From: Gammaproteobacteria bacterium
GTDB lineage: Bacteria > Pseudomonadota > Gammaproteobacteria > Pseudomonadales > Pseudohongiellaceae
Assembly: GCA_026710425.1 (NCBI GenBank)
Contig: JAPORB010000209.1
Location: 1-34,616 of the forward strand
Reading direction: 5' to 3'
DNA length: 34,616 nt
Shown: positions 9,401-21,168 of the stretch, piece by piece
How positions within the stretch are numbered: the first letter of the stretch is position 1
How the letters are laid out: each line of letters begins with the position of its first letter
Program-made: the position numbers and the translations under genes
The notes under the pieces: generated by a model
The model's input: the letters and a program-made list of their open reading frames with translations, nothing else
Told to the model about the DNA's origin: nothing
Databases searched by the model: none

Positions 9401-10621
9401 ATGCCAAGTCATTGGATTAAAAGAACTTTTGAGCCAATCTTCAGTAAGCCAGCCAAACATTTGCGCTTGTTTCCTGTATGGTTACTACTCGGTCCAAGGC
9501 AGTCGGGCAAAAGCTCGCTCCTGCACCGTTGCAGCACTGGTCACACACATGTAGATCTTGATGACCTGAGTATCAGGGAGCGCGCAAACCGGGATCCGTT
9601 GCTGTTTATGAGAAATTTAACGCCACCATTCACTATCGACGAGATTCAGTATGCACCGCATCTGCTGAGCCCAATAAAGCAGCTTGTGGACTCGGGAAGC
9701 CTCACACCTGGTGCCATACGGTTAACGGGATAGCAAAATTTCCGGGTGATGCAGGGGGTAAGCGAGAAACTCGCAGGTCGGATCGCTATTCTGAATCTGC
9801 TTGGACTCTCATTTGCAGAAAAAGGTTGGGCGCACACAGCTTCGCCACAAAAGTACTTCGAGTGTTTGCTGGAAACAGGATTTCCAAAACTGCATGGCGT
9901 GAGGGATCAAGCGACTCGGGATTTGTATTTGTCGTCATATCTCCAAACCTATATCGAACGCGATATCCGAGAGCTTTCCAGAATCGGGAAACGCAGAGAA
10001 TTTGAGATTTTCGTCAAGGTTTGCGCGCTTCGAACTGGGCAGATAATTAACCTTTCTGATCTTGGGCGCGATGCGGGGGTGTCCTCCGCAACAGTGCGGG
10101 ACTGGCTGAGTCTGCTTGAAGACGGGTTCCTGATCAAATTGGTGCACCCCTACTACAGCAACCGTACCAGAAGAATGATCAAAAGCCCTAAACTCTATTT
10201 TCTTGATGCTGGTCTTGCCGCGTGGCTTGGCGGGTGGCGTAGTATCGATGAGACCCGACTTGGGCCAATGGGTGGTTTCATTTTCGAGACTCAAATTTTG
10301 TCTGAGATTGTGAAAAGCTTACGCCACAGAGCACTTGAAATGAGCGTATATTTCTGGCGCACAAGGGATGGTCAGGAGATTGATTTTCTTGTCGAATTCG
10401 ATGGTCGAGTGTTCCCGATTGAGGTCAAGATGGGCTCGCCACACACTTCAACATTACCAAGCCTTGAAAAGATTGCGGAGCGGAATTGGGAACGAGGACA
10501 AGTGGTTTCGCTGACCGCTGAAACATCACCAGTGGACCTGACCCATGAATGGGAACTCTGTGCGCCTCATCAGCTGAATTTCATGTTAAAACCACAGAAT
10601 TCTGATCTTTTGATTAGTTAA
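9401..10621 (+). pseudogene. AAA ATPase with C-terminal DUF4143 domain, interrupted by one in-frame TAG
   Basis: ORFs 9401-9733 (GPRQSGKSSLL Walker A) and 9746-10621 (DUF4143-like; WRTRDGQEIDFLVEFDGRVFPIEVKMG) are in the same frame, separated only by TAG 9731-9733: ...RLTG*QNFRVMQGVSEKLAGR.... Confidence 0.85.
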
Positions 10622-11052
10622 TGAGTGAAAGTTAAAATTTCTCCCAATCCAGAAATCAGACTAAAACCAAGACATTAATGGGATTTTGTAGCTCGGGATT
10701 CATGCAGCTGATTGGCATGGAGCGGGCTCGGACTATCCTCAGGGTCTTATTTCTTCTGGAGAATGGACAGGAATAGTCGGACCCGGGTGACTGCCAGGAT
10801 TCTGTAAGTGGAATGGCTGACAATTGCCTTTCCTCCTGACCCAAACGCTCACCTTAATCCAGCAGCAAGACCTTGAGCTTCTCCTTAAACTCATGATCAT
10901 CTCAGCCAACAAAACATTTTCCCCGATCACTCCCAAGTCTATTTAGATACTGTTCTTAAGCTAAATTGGATGGTTATACATTAACAATTTTGTCGGGGTT
11001 CCCGTATGGAGATAGGAGCTAGCAGACACAGTTTTATACTTTTCTTGCTTAT

Positions 11053-11430
11053 TTATAAGCTTTGAGGCGTTGATAACGGTAGAAAATCGGGTTGCCCCGC
11101 TACTCCGTACAGACTCCGGATGTGTGCGATACGCGCCCGCTTGCCAAGTGAGGTGAAGATACTCTACATTCCCTGGCCAACGTCTTCGCACACGGCCAGT
11201 GCATCTTCGACGTTCACATACAGATATCGGTACTCATAACTGGCATTGAGCAGGTCTGCCGGTGCCAAAAGCACCGAGGTCTTGCAGGTTTACCGCGGCG
11301 CATGCTGCACAAAGTATTTCTATTTCCGAATCAGATTCAGGAAATTATCTACATCCACCATCCGATCCAGTGGCGGAATGCAGTAATGTTTCTCAACCTT
11401 TACAGATCCTGCTGTGTTAAAAAAGCACAT
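11053..11430 (-). pseudogene. Decayed ATP-binding protein (AAA ATPase) N-terminal remnant with three in-frame stops
   Basis: Single frame reads MCFFNTAGSVKVEKHYCIPPLDRMVDVDNFLNLIRK*KYFVQHAPR*TCKTSVLLAPADLLNASYEYRYLYVNVEDALAVCEDVGQGM*SIF...; resembles the family pattern FNTAGPV..HYxxPPLxR..KYFVLHAPRQTGKTSAL. Stops at 11322-11320, 11292-11290, 11166-11164. Confidence 0.8.
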
Positions 11431-11593
11431 GGTATAAATATATCCTGAATTGTCCGATGAAGCATTTTTTCTGCATATGGTGAGAGACATCACCAATGCT
11501 CAAAGTGCTATTGAACCAATCTAGCGTCTTTGAATCGAAATGTCATAGCCACGCCCTTCCTTCATAACTTTCGCTATACAGGAATCAAAATAT

Positions 11594-12439
11594 TTACATA
11601 TTGTCATTTGAAAGACTTGGTACTTCGTCGATGACAAAGATGTCTTCCGCATAAGTCTCGCCAATTTCAAAGTCTGTCCAGATTGCCTCATTCGCCATAA
11701 TGCCATTATAGAACAAGCGCACCCGGCCAGCCTGTTGCCAACTGCTCCCCGGCTTCGAAAAATAATCAGAATACCTTCGCTCATGCCAGCCGCGCGGTGT
11801 ATCAAACCCAACATAGAGAATTTGCAGCGAGTCTTGTTCAAATCCGAACAGAGTCTCACCGCCATCAGGATCACTCAGTTCAATCATAAAGGCAGGTTTG
11901 CCATCAATGGTGCGGTTTGCTCTTCTCATCTGCGTCCAGCCTTCATCCAATGCATTGCGGATAGCACCATATCCAAAATTGTTGCTCCACATGGCATTGG
12001 CAGACTGATTTTCCATACGACCATTCATATCGTAAGTCACCTGTCCATCATAGCTGATCAGCATAGCCAACTCCTGCCCTTGCCAGGCTTCAATACGCAC
12101 TTTGCCAGTAGCGGTATGGGCATCACTTTTCTCATCCGTAAAAACCCGCCACATGGCGTATTTGTCCCAGATGCTGATGCCACCATCCTGGCCATAAATT
12201 GTATTATGACCCGACAAGAACAGGGTTCCGGGATTGACAAAGATCTCACCGCCCGCCGCTGCATGCGCCATCTCAATAATCTGGCGGCCAGTCAGATCAG
12301 ACCGATACTGCATCGCATTTTCTGATTGTATTGTGGATTCCGCATCAGCAGGTATTTCACCTTGAGTAACGTTTTCCTCAAGGTCTTGGCACGCAGTAAT
12401 GAACATCGAACATGAAAAACATAGCACCTGAAGTTTCAT
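11594..12439 (-). CDS. Putative lipoprotein of unknown function
   Basis: 281 aa with N-terminal hydrophobic signal and lipobox-like FITAC; long ORF with coherent composition (DGKPAFMIELSDPDGGETLFGFEQDSLQILYVGF). Confidence 0.75.
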   Translation of the reverse strand: MKLQVLCFSCSMFITACQDLEENVTQGEIPADAESTIQSENAMQYRSDLTGRQIIEMAHAAAGGEIFVNPGTLFLSGHNTIYGQDGGISIWDKYAMWRVFTDEKSDAHTATGKVRIEAWQGQELAMLISYDGQVTYDMNGRMENQSANAMWSNNFGYGAIRNALDEGWTQMRRANRTIDGKPAFMIELSDPDGGETLFGFEQDSLQILYVGFDTPRGWHERRYSDYFSKPGSSWQQAGRVRLFYNGIMANEAIWTDFEIGETYAEDIFVIDEVPSLSNDNM

Positions 12440-12889
12440 AAATTAACCTCCATAACAAAGTTTCTTCTTGGTATCGGCCTCATTTTCATTTCTTAGGCTC
12501 TACCCAAGTTAAGCCTAAGGTAACAAGTGAATATTTTATTGCAAACCTGATTGGTCATACTAACCTGCGATGGCAAATTATAGATAATTTACCAATCAGA
12601 TAAGAGTCCAAAAAACTTTATACTTGGCCAATCTTCTCAACATTGATTGGACCAAGCTGCAATATACCAAGGACTGAATATTCGAGATCTTTACGCGGAA
12701 TGTGATTGTTAAAAAGCTTGTATGCTAGATAGACAAGTGAAGGTTAATATCACAACAAGTAAGATTGACGAACCCCATTCAACTCATCTCATCTATGCGA
12801 GAGGCATGGACCTTGCCACAGATCCTGACTAAAGAATACTCTGGCTCAGTTCAGGTATCTGAAGAATACTTGGAAGCAAGACAGTTCTG

Positions 12890-13726
12890 GTGATAATTGA
12901 CAAAACAGGAACAGAATTGATGGTACACAGAGCCTACCTGGATGGCACATTCGGACAAATTCACTATCGCATTGCAGACTTTGAAAATGAAGCTGCTAAG
13001 CCGCCACTGATTTGTCTGCATCAAAGCCCCAAATGCGGGCTAGAATTTGAAAACTTCATGCTTGCGGCATGTCGTGACCGCATCGTCATTGCCCCGGACT
13101 ATCCGGGTTACGGCATGTCGGATCCAGCACCCTCAGAGGCCGCGACAACCATTCCAATGTATGCTCAAGAGATGTGGCGGGTTGCAGACAAATTAGGACT
13201 GACAAAGGTGGACCTGTTCGGCAATCATACGGGAGCGAAAGTCGCTGCTGAAATGGCTATGACGGCAAATGGTCGAGTTCATGCAATTGTAATGATCTCG
13301 GCCGCCATTCTCACCGATGATGAGCGAGAGAAATTCAAGGATATGTTCACTGCGATCCCGCTTGATGAGGCACATACCCGTTTCAGAACCTGTTGGAAGC
13401 GAATCCAGGAACGCTGCGGTCCCGGCCAAACTTTGGAGATGATGGACCGCTCAATTTATATGAATATGATGGGCGGTGAAGCCTATGAATGGGGGCATGC
13501 AGCTGCCTTTGCATGGGGAAAGTCCTTTGAAGAGGCTTTGACCACACTGCCACAGCGCATCACCATCCTAAATCCTCAAGATGATCTTACTCAATCTACC
13601 CGGCGTGCCACTTCGCTTCTGCACAATGGTGAGGTAATTGAATGTCCTGACTGGGGATATGGCTTTATGGATGTTTTCCCCAAGGACACCGCAAATCTGG
13701 TACTCAATAAGTTGGATGCTGACTAG
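12890..13726 (+). CDS. Alpha/beta hydrolase fold protein with non-canonical nucleophile elbow
   Basis: 278 aa; PPLICLHQSPKCG, RDRIVIAPDYPGYGMSDPAP, then VDLFGNHTGAKVAAEMA at the expected nucleophile elbow position. Confidence 0.88.
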   Translation: MIIDKTGTELMVHRAYLDGTFGQIHYRIADFENEAAKPPLICLHQSPKCGLEFENFMLAACRDRIVIAPDYPGYGMSDPAPSEAATTIPMYAQEMWRVADKLGLTKVDLFGNHTGAKVAAEMAMTANGRVHAIVMISAAILTDDEREKFKDMFTAIPLDEAHTRFRTCWKRIQERCGPGQTLEMMDRSIYMNMMGGEAYEWGHAAAFAWGKSFEEALTTLPQRITILNPQDDLTQSTRRATSLLHNGEVIECPDWGYGFMDVFPKDTANLVLNKLDAD

Positions 13727-14225
13727 AAATTGCAGGTTTTACCGCACTGTGGTGCAATAATCGATCCCATTAGACCTACCTCAATCATTGCGTCCCCAGG
13801 AACATAATCCACATGAAAAATTCCATTTGGAGAGGCTGGCATGGTTAGCCTACATTTCCAGCCCCGGATCCAATACCAGGGCAATTGAATATGGTAATTG
13901 AGTTAACTCCAGATTCATTAAAGCCAGTGTAAACTCCGAAAAAACGGTGGAGAAAAACATCTTCAACTCAAGATATTTAGCGATACGCCGCTCACAAAGG
14001 AAGGCTGATACCAAAGACTGAAGAGTTTTGTGCCTGCTGGTCGTACTGGAGGTAACAGAACCATCCGGCTTATTTGACAATCCATCCCTTGACCGCTCTC
14101 GGCAACTGTGCCATGCTGAAGATGAAAGAGTCAAAATAAGATTTGAGTTCAGGGGACGCTATATCCCTTGGAAGCAAAGCAGGAATCATTATCAGCTTGG
14201 AGTCTGATATGGAGGCCCTGAACGC

Positions 14226-14504
14226 ATGAGTAGCGGTAAAAAAACCGACCAGACCAGCCATGCAGACCGCCTAGCGGCAGAGTCTAATATCTCCATTGAT
14301 CAAAAACTGATCGAAGAAGGCACCGCACAACTCAATAATGAAATTGAGGTGCTGGAAACTTGGCTAAGCGAGTTGGATGGCTCCGATGACAGCAATCCGG
14401 AGTTGGTAGCAACGCGAAAATCCTACAGTGACATGCTTCAGAGTCGCAAGGAAATGCTTAGCACACTCGCCAAACAAAGCAGACTACGTGCTGTCGCTGA
14501 CTGA
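14226..14504 (+). CDS. Small hypothetical protein (92 aa, acidic/helical)
   Basis: Complete ORF MSSGKKTDQTSHADRLAAESNISIDQKLIEEGTAQLNNEIEVLETWLSEL...; not antisense to another gene, codirectional with the next gene. Confidence 0.55.
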   Translation: MSSGKKTDQTSHADRLAAESNISIDQKLIEEGTAQLNNEIEVLETWLSELDGSDDSNPELVATRKSYSDMLQSRKEMLSTLAKQSRLRAVAD

Positions 14505-14603
14505 TAGAACCCACCCCCAGCCTCCTATCCACTATATTTCGCTATTACAGTTGCTGGGAACTCCCTACCTTGTTGTGGCTCTAGACCTGAACCTGATCAA
14601 GCC

Positions 14604-15263
14604 ATGTTGTCGCGTGAACAAACTGCTACTATGTTGTTATTACAAGGCAACATGAATGCAAAAGTTGATCCCAACTGGGTACATGCCCGATACCCTTATC
14701 TCCGAGCCGTCGCCATTGAGGGTGCAGAGGCCATGGATCAGCATGGCTGGAAATGGTGGAAAAAACAGCAAAAGGATCTTCCTCAATTACAGCTGGAACT
14801 TATTGATATATGGCACTTTATTCTTTCCGAGGTGCTTTTGCGCAGCCTTGATCAAAATATTGATCCCCAACAGATGCTGGATACCGCATTGCAGCAAGCT
14901 GAGACACAAAACACTGTTGAGCTTGACGGTAAGACCTATGTACTTGATTCACTTGAGTTATTGGGGAAGCTGGAGCTGCTGATAGCCCTGTCGGTGGTAC
15001 GGCGGATTGAACTCTCGGTGTTTGCCGTCATTATGCAGGACTGTAAGATGGACTGGACAGAATTATTTAGACAATATGTTGGCAAAAATGTGCTGAATAT
15101 GTTCCGCCAAGACCGAGGATATAAAGATGGCAGCTACCAAAAGCACTGGCAGGGTCGGGAAGACAATGAGCATCTGGTGGATATTATCCACCGTCTTGAT
15201 GCCGATAGCCCAACATTCTCAGAGGCGGTATACGCCGAACTGGCGGAAATCTATCCAGATTAG
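14604..15263 (+). CDS. dUTP diphosphatase, dimeric (dUTPase_2 / all-alpha NTP pyrophosphatase type)
   Basis: 219 aa; [18 protein letters not shown]-like segment and [19 protein letters not shown] typical of dimeric dUTPases. Confidence 0.88.
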   Translation: MLSREQTATMLLLQGNMNAKVDPNWVHARYPYLRAVAIEGAEAMDQHGWKWWKKQQKDLPQLQLELIDIWHFILSEVLLRSLDQNIDPQQMLDTALQQAETQNTVELDGKTYVLDSLELLGKLELLIALSVVRRIELSVFAVIMQDCKMDWTELFRQYVGKNVLNMFRQDRGYKDGSYQKHWQGREDNEHLVDIIHRLDADSPTFSEAVYAELAEIYPD

Positions 15264-15841
15264 CGGTAGTAAGCGTTTTCTGTATTGCTGTGGTCAGTAA
15301 TATCCCGCACTTCAGTGAGCTGTGGAATCTGTTGCAACAGCGTTTTTTCTACCCCGTTCTTTAGTGTGACATCCACCATACCGCATCCCTGACAGCCTCC
15401 GCCAAAGCGCAATACTGCCACACTGTCCTGGAAAATCTCCTCCAACGTTACCATGCCACCGTGAGCAGCCAGACCCGGGTTTATCTCGTTATACAGCACA
15501 TAATTAACCCGATCTTCAAGCGGACTGTCCCCATTAATTTTTGGCATGCGTGAATTCGGAGCTTTAATGGTTAATTGTCCCCCCATGGAATCCTTCTGAA
15601 AATCGACCACCGCCTCTTCCAGAAAAGGTATACTTGGCTTGTCAACATAGGCATTGAAGCCCTCGTATTTCTGTACCTCATCGTCCGGTTTTTCTTCGCC
15701 TGGCCGACAAAAAGAAATACAGGTCTCAGCACGGGGCGTTCCCGCATCCAGGATAAAGACGCGTACTGCAATACCTTCCACGTTTTGCTTTGCCAGTAAA
15801 TCAACCAGATATTCCTGTGCAGATTCGGTGATGCTGACCAT
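15260..15841 (-). CDS. nfuA: Fe-S biogenesis protein NfuA
   Basis: 193 aa; HesB-like N-terminus and Nfu domain [48 protein letters not shown]. Confidence 0.96.
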   Translation of the reverse strand: MVSITESAQEYLVDLLAKQNVEGIAVRVFILDAGTPRAETCISFCRPGEEKPDDEVQKYEGFNAYVDKPSIPFLEEAVVDFQKDSMGGQLTIKAPNSRMPKINGDSPLEDRVNYVLYNEINPGLAAHGGMVTLEEIFQDSVAVLRFGGGCQGCGMVDVTLKNGVEKTLLQQIPQLTEVRDITDHSNTENAYYR

Positions 15842-16086
15842 GATGTCCCTCGTTTACAGTTCTTATGGGTACTAACTTAGATAATTATATCGGATAGAAG
15901 GCGAATTAGGAATACCTGAGTAAAATACTCAATTATTTTACCCTCTGCAGGTGCGAGATTCGCAAGTCCAGGAAAGTTGCTGAGCAGCCAAACACCTAAT
16001 CTGCGACTTACAAAACATCAAATGGACCACTCTGGTATCAAGGATTTCCGCAAACAACATCAGGCTCAGTCGCAATACCAAAAATT

Positions 16087-19000
16087 ATGACAATGAAGAG
16101 ACCACTTAGCACAAAAGCCCTAAAGGATGCACTTGCCGAGCGCATTCTGGTCATTGATGGTGCCATGGGGACCATGATCCAGTCCCACAAGCTTGCCGAA
16201 GCCGATTTCAGAGGTTCTCGATTCACCACCCACCCCAGTGATCTGGCAGGAAACAGCGATATTTTGTCGCTTACCCAACCTGACCTTATCAAAGGCATCC
16301 ATAGTGCCTATTTGCAGGCGGGTGCGGATATAATTGAGACAAATACCTTCTCGGCAACCCGAGCAGCACAATCTGACTATGGACTAGAGGATATTACCCA
16401 AGAACTCAACCATGCTGCCACCCGTCTGGCACGTGAGGCCTGCGATGAGTGCATGGCGGATAGTCCAGAACATCCAAGATTTGTGGCCGGAGTACTGGGC
16501 CCCACCAACCGTAGTGCCTCCATTTCCCCCGACGTCAACGACCCTGGCTTTCGCAACATCACTTTCGATGACCTGGTTGATGACTACTCCATTTCCACAC
16601 TTGGCCTTGTGGAAGGTGGGGCCGACATTATTCTGATTGAAACCTCCTTCGATACCCTTAATGCCAAGGCTGCGATTTTTGCGGTGCATCGCTGCTTTGA
16701 AGAGCTTGACCATGAGCTGCCATTAATTATTTCCGGCACCATAACCGATGCCAGCGGTCGGACTCTATCTGGTCAAACTGTTGAAGCATTCTGGAACTCC
16801 GTGTCTCATGGCAAAGCATTGGCTGTTGGCTTCAACTGCGCTCTGGGTGCGGAACAGCTGCGACCGCATATTGAGGAATTGTCGGCACTGGCACCAACCC
16901 TGATATCTACCCACCCCAATGCAGGCTTGCCCAATGAGTTCGGCGACTATGACCAAACTCCAGAGGTCATGGCCGAGCTTCTCGGTGAATTCGCTAGCAA
17001 AGGATTCGTCAACATAATTGGCGGCTGCTGCGGTACCACACCAGCACACACAAAGGCTCTGGTAACAGCAGTAAAGCATGTGGCTCCACGCCCAATACCT
17101 GACCTTGCCCCCGCCTGTCGTCTCAGTGGGCTGGAAGCATTCAAAATTGATGGTGATTCTCTATTCGTCAATGTTGGCGAGCGAACCAATGTCACTGGTT
17201 CTGCGCGCTTTGCCCGCCTGATCCGGGAAGAAGCTTTCGATGAGGCACTGGAAGTCGCCCGCCAGCAAGTAGAAGCAGGTGCCCAGATCATCGACATCAA
17301 CATGGATGAAGGAATGCTTGATTCGAAGCAAGCCATGGTCAAATTTTTGCACCTGCTCGCGGCGGAACCGGATATCTCGCGAGTGCCATTGATGGTTGAC
17401 TCATCCAAATGGGACATTATTGAGGCTGGGCTTAAATGCACCCAAGGCAAGACAGTGGTGAACTCCATCAGCCTTAAGGAAGGGGAAAGCGATTTCCTTG
17501 CCAAAGCACGATTGTGCCAGAAGTATGGGGCCGCCGTGATAGTAATGGCTTTTGATGAGCAGGGTCAGGCCGATTCAGTAACTCGCAAGAATGAAATCTG
17601 CCAGCGCAGCTATGATCTACTCATAAATAAACTCAACTTTCCGGCCTCAGACATTATTTTCGACCCCAACGTCTTTGCCGTAGCCACAGGCATTGAGGAA
17701 CACAACAATTATGCTGTTGATTTCATCGAATGCTGCCGGTTTATCAAGGCAAACCTGCCGGGGGCCCTAATCTCTGGCGGTATTTCCAATGTGTCGTTTT
17801 CCTTCCGTGGCAACAACACTGTAAGGGAAGCCATACACTCAGTCTTCCTGTATCACGCCATCAAGGCTGGCCTTAGCATGGGAATAGTCAATGCAGGACA
17901 GTTAGCCGTATATGACGACATTCCTGATGAACTAAAGCAGGCAGTGGAAGATGTGATACTGAATCGTCATAGCGGGGCCACGGAAAAATTGATGGAGATA
18001 GCGCAATCCTTCAGTGGCAACTCTGTCAACAGCACTAGCGAAGATTTAAGCTGGCGAGAATCTCAAGTCAGCACACGCCTCAGCCACGCATTGGTAAATG
18101 GCATCAGTAAATATGTGGAAGAAGATACCGAAGAAGCCCGGCAGCAAGTCAGTAAACCCATCGAAGTAATTGAGGGTCCGTTAATGCAGGGTATGGGAAC
18201 TGTGGGTGATCTTTTTGGTGCCGGCAAAATGTTTCTGCCACAAGTGGTTAAAAGTGCTCGCGTAATGAAGCAGGCGGTAGCCTATCTGCTACCCTACATT
18301 GAGGAGGAAAAAACAGGAGAAAAGCTTAGCAGCAAGGGCAGGATCTTGCTGGCAACAGTAAAGGGTGATGTTCATGACATCGGCAAGAACATCGTTGGTG
18401 TGGTGCTAGGTTGCAATAACTATGAGGTCATTGATCTTGGAGTGATGGTACCGGCAGATAAGATCCTGCAGGTGGCCAGAGAAGAAAAAGTTGACATCAT
18501 TGGCCTGAGTGGTCTCATCACCCCCTCTCTGGATGAAATGGTGCATGTGGCAAAGGAAATGCAGCGACTGAACTTCAATATCCCGTTGTTGATTGGTGGT
18601 GCCACCACATCCAAAGCTCATACGGCTGTTAAAATTGAGCAAAACTATAGCAACGACACCACAGTGTATGTACCTGATGCATCGCGCTCGGTCACGGTTG
18701 TCAGTGAACTGCTTAATGCTGATAAAAAAACCGGGTTTTGTGAGGCCATCAGGCAGGAATACGCCACCATTCGCAAGCGGTCTGCCAATCGTAGCAACAG
18801 GCGTGAACTGATTGACTATGCCACTGCCAACAGCAATGCACTAACCATTAATTTTGACATGCAGCCGCCTTCAGCTCCAACTTTCACAGGCTGCCGGGTT
18901 TTTGAGAACTATGATCTTGAAATTCTCAGGGATTTTATCGACTGGACACCGTTTTTCATCACCTGGTCTCTGGCCGGGAAGTATCCGGCAATATTGAGCG

Positions 19001-19782
19001 ATGATAAAGTAGGCAAGGCCGCTCGCGAGTTATTTGATGATGCTCAGAACATGCTGAACAAAATCATAGAACAACGACTGATCGAGGCCCGGGCAGTAAT
19101 AGGATTCTGGCCCGCACAGCGCACTGGCAGCAATGATGTATCCTTGTTCATGTTCAATGGCAGCAAGCAGCCATTGGAGACGCTATACTTTTTGCGGCAG
19201 CAGATGGAAAAGCAAACTTCGCTCTCACATTTGTGCCTTGCTGATTTTATTGCCGATGAATCAGCAGCCGTGCAGGACTATATTGGAGGTTTTGTGGTTA
19301 CTGCCGGGATCGGTGTCGATACACTGGTGGCTCGCTATGAAAAAGATCATAATGACTATGCCGCGTTAATGGTAAAGGCCTTGGCAGACAGACTTGCGGA
19401 AGCATTTGCTGAGCATATGCATCAGCGTGTGCGGAAAGAGTTTTGGGCCTACAATCCCGATGAGTCACTCAATAATGAAGAACTCATCGGTGAGAAATAT
19501 GCTGGCATACGACCAGCACCAGGCTATCCCGCCTGCCCCGATCATTCTGAAAAGACTACATTGTTCAGGTTGCTGGATGCCACCAGTACCATCGGTGTTG
19601 AACTCACTGAGAGTTTTGCCATGACACCAGCGGCCAGTGTAAGCGGTCTATACTTCAGTCATCCTCAGGCCAGGTATTTTTCGGTTGGAAAGATAACAGA
19701 AGAACAGATTAGCGATCTGGCTCAGCGAAAACATGTTGATGGAAGAAAACTAATGAGACTGCTCGCACCCAATTTGGGATAA
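16087..19782 (+). CDS. metH: Cobalamin-dependent methionine synthase MetH
   Basis: 1231 aa; homocysteine domain ([18 protein letters not shown]), pterin-binding ([13 protein letters not shown]), B12 domain ([30 protein letters not shown]), activation domain ([15 protein letters not shown]). Confidence 0.98.
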   Translation: MTMKRPLSTKALKDALAERILVIDGAMGTMIQSHKLAEADFRGSRFTTHPSDLAGNSDILSLTQPDLIKGIHSAYLQAGADIIETNTFSATRAAQSDYGLEDITQELNHAATRLAREACDECMADSPEHPRFVAGVLGPTNRSASISPDVNDPGFRNITFDDLVDDYSISTLGLVEGGADIILIETSFDTLNAKAAIFAVHRCFEELDHELPLIISGTITDASGRTLSGQTVEAFWNSVSHGKALAVGFNCALGAEQLRPHIEELSALAPTLISTHPNAGLPNEFGDYDQTPEVMAELLGEFASKGFVNIIGGCCGTTPAHTKALVTAVKHVAPRPIPDLAPACRLSGLEAFKIDGDSLFVNVGERTNVTGSARFARLIREEAFDEALEVARQQVEAGAQIIDINMDEGMLDSKQAMVKFLHLLAAEPDISRVPLMVDSSKWDIIEAGLKCTQGKTVVNSISLKEGESDFLAKARLCQKYGAAVIVMAFDEQGQADSVTRKNEICQRSYDLLINKLNFPASDIIFDPNVFAVATGIEEHNNYAVDFIECCRFIKANLPGALISGGISNVSFSFRGNNTVREAIHSVFLYHAIKAGLSMGIVNAGQLAVYDDIPDELKQAVEDVILNRHSGATEKLMEIAQSFSGNSVNSTSEDLSWRESQVSTRLSHALVNGISKYVEEDTEEARQQVSKPIEVIEGPLMQGMGTVGDLFGAGKMFLPQVVKSARVMKQAVAYLLPYIEEEKTGEKLSSKGRILLATVKGDVHDIGKNIVGVVLGCNNYEVIDLGVMVPADKILQVAREEKVDIIGLSGLITPSLDEMVHVAKEMQRLNFNIPLLIGGATTSKAHTAVKIEQNYSNDTTVYVPDASRSVTVVSELLNADKKTGFCEAIRQEYATIRKRSANRSNRRELIDYATANSNALTINFDMQPPSAPTFTGCRVFENYDLEILRDFIDWTPFFITWSLAGKYPAILSDDKVGKAARELFDDAQNMLNKIIEQRLIEARAVIGFWPAQRTGSNDVSLFMFNGSKQPLETLYFLRQQMEKQTSLSHLCLADFIADESAAVQDYIGGFVVTAGIGVDTLVARYEKDHNDYAALMVKALADRLAEAFAEHMHQRVRKEFWAYNPDESLNNEELIGEKYAGIRPAPGYPACPDHSEKTTLFRLLDATSTIGVELTESFAMTPAASVSGLYFSHPQARYFSVGKITEEQISDLAQRKHVDGRKLMRLLAPNLG

Positions 19783-19987
19783 TTGCGCGCATCCATGAAT
19801 ACTTGGAATTTATTTCACAATACGGAAGAAAACGCAATATCATTCAAATGAGTTATTGCTGATACATAAAGCACCTATTAATCACTTACGCAGAAAAAAC
19901 AAGTCAACTGTCTAAAATTAAGCATCAGGATTCATTTACTGCTTGCTGCTACAGAGCATCATTCGGGCATAATCCCGCAATCCACTC

Positions 19988-21148
19988 ATGGAACAGGATT
20001 CACTGCTTTTTTCCTTCTTCCTGATTTTTACCGGCGCAGCGATATTGAGCACAGCCGCTCTATTACTGCGCCAACCCTTGCTTGTCGCCTACATTGTGCT
20101 GGGTGTTGCTCTAGGCCCGTTCGGCACTTCGTATATTTCTGACCCATCTCTACTCACCGATATCTCGGAGTTCGGCATTATTTTCCTACTGTTCCTGCTG
20201 GGCCTTGATATGCAACCAGCCAAACTGTTTGTAACTCTCAGAAAAACCTTTTTGGTGACTCTTGCCAGCTCGCTGCTATTTGTGATGATTGGTTACAGCA
20301 CCGGCCTGCTATTTGCCTTCAGCCACATGGAATCGCTGGTGATTGGCTTCGCCATGATTTTTTCAAGCACCATTATCGGTATCAAACTGCTGCCAACCAC
20401 GGTACTACATCAGAAACATATGGGAGAGCTGATGGTGGGAATTCTGCTAATGCAGGATTTTATTGCTATATTTATACTGGTATTTCTTGAATCAGGCAGC
20501 CAGGAAGATGCCAGCACACTCAGGGTATTGCTTGCCCTGCCCTTACTGGTGGGCTTTACTTATCTGTGTACCCGTTTTCTGCTGATAAAGCTGATAGCTC
20601 GATTCGATCAGTTCAAAGAGTACATATTCCTGCTGGCGATTGGCTGGTGTCTGGGAATAGCCGAAATCTCTGCTGCGATTGGGTTATCGGTCGAGATCGG
20701 GGCTTTTGTCGCCGGAGTCTCGCTGGCGACTAATCCGATTTCCCGGTACATTGCGCTCAACCTCAAACCATTACGGGATTTTTTCTTGGTGCTGTTTTTC
20801 TTTTCCCTTGGTGCTCAACTCAATGTTGGCTTACTGGGAGAGATCCTGCTACCTGCCATCCTACTAGCTATGCTGGCATTAACCATAAAACCAATGGTGT
20901 TTTACGCGCTGCTCCGCCGTTTCAGTGAAAAAAAACAACTTGCTTGGGATGCCGGCCTTCGCTTGGGGCAGATCAGTGAGTTCTCCCTGCTAATTGCATT
21001 TGTGGCCACCCAGTATGCTGTGATTGGAGAAAGTGCTTCTCTGCTAATCCAGAGTGCAGCCATCCTGACATTCCTGGTCTCCTCCTACATAGTGGTGCTG
21101 TTCTGCCTCACTCCGATCGCCCTTTCCAGCAAGCTGCGACGAGATTAA
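19988..21148 (+). CDS. CPA2-family cation:proton antiporter (KefB-like membrane domain only)
   Basis: 386 aa polytopic ORF; LLFLLGLDMQPAKL, MIFSSTIIGIKLLP, VEIGAFVAGVSLATNP; no TrkA-N/RCK domain in the ORF. Confidence 0.88.
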   Translation: MEQDSLLFSFFLIFTGAAILSTAALLLRQPLLVAYIVLGVALGPFGTSYISDPSLLTDISEFGIIFLLFLLGLDMQPAKLFVTLRKTFLVTLASSLLFVMIGYSTGLLFAFSHMESLVIGFAMIFSSTIIGIKLLPTTVLHQKHMGELMVGILLMQDFIAIFILVFLESGSQEDASTLRVLLALPLLVGFTYLCTRFLLIKLIARFDQFKEYIFLLAIGWCLGIAEISAAIGLSVEIGAFVAGVSLATNPISRYIALNLKPLRDFFLVLFFFSLGAQLNVGLLGEILLPAILLAMLALTIKPMVFYALLRRFSEKKQLAWDAGLRLGQISEFSLLIAFVATQYAVIGESASLLIQSAAILTFLVSSYIVVLFCLTPIALSSKLRRD

Positions 21149-21168
21149 TCAGTTCAGACTGTTACCTT

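Noticed and set aside
9731-9733. TAG as selenocysteine or pyrrolysine recoding
   Set aside because: Sec uses UGA, and Pyl recoding is not expected in this background; the family residue here is Ser, so a simple nonsense mutation is more likely.
13850-14261. Minus-strand ORFs 13850-14134 and 14070-14261
   Set aside because: Low-information sequences with no recognisable family pattern; overlapping alternatives in the same gap.
15842-16086. Cobalamin or SAM riboswitch upstream of metH
   Set aside because: No convincing B12-box or SAM riboswitch core recognised by eye; a covariance-model search would be needed.
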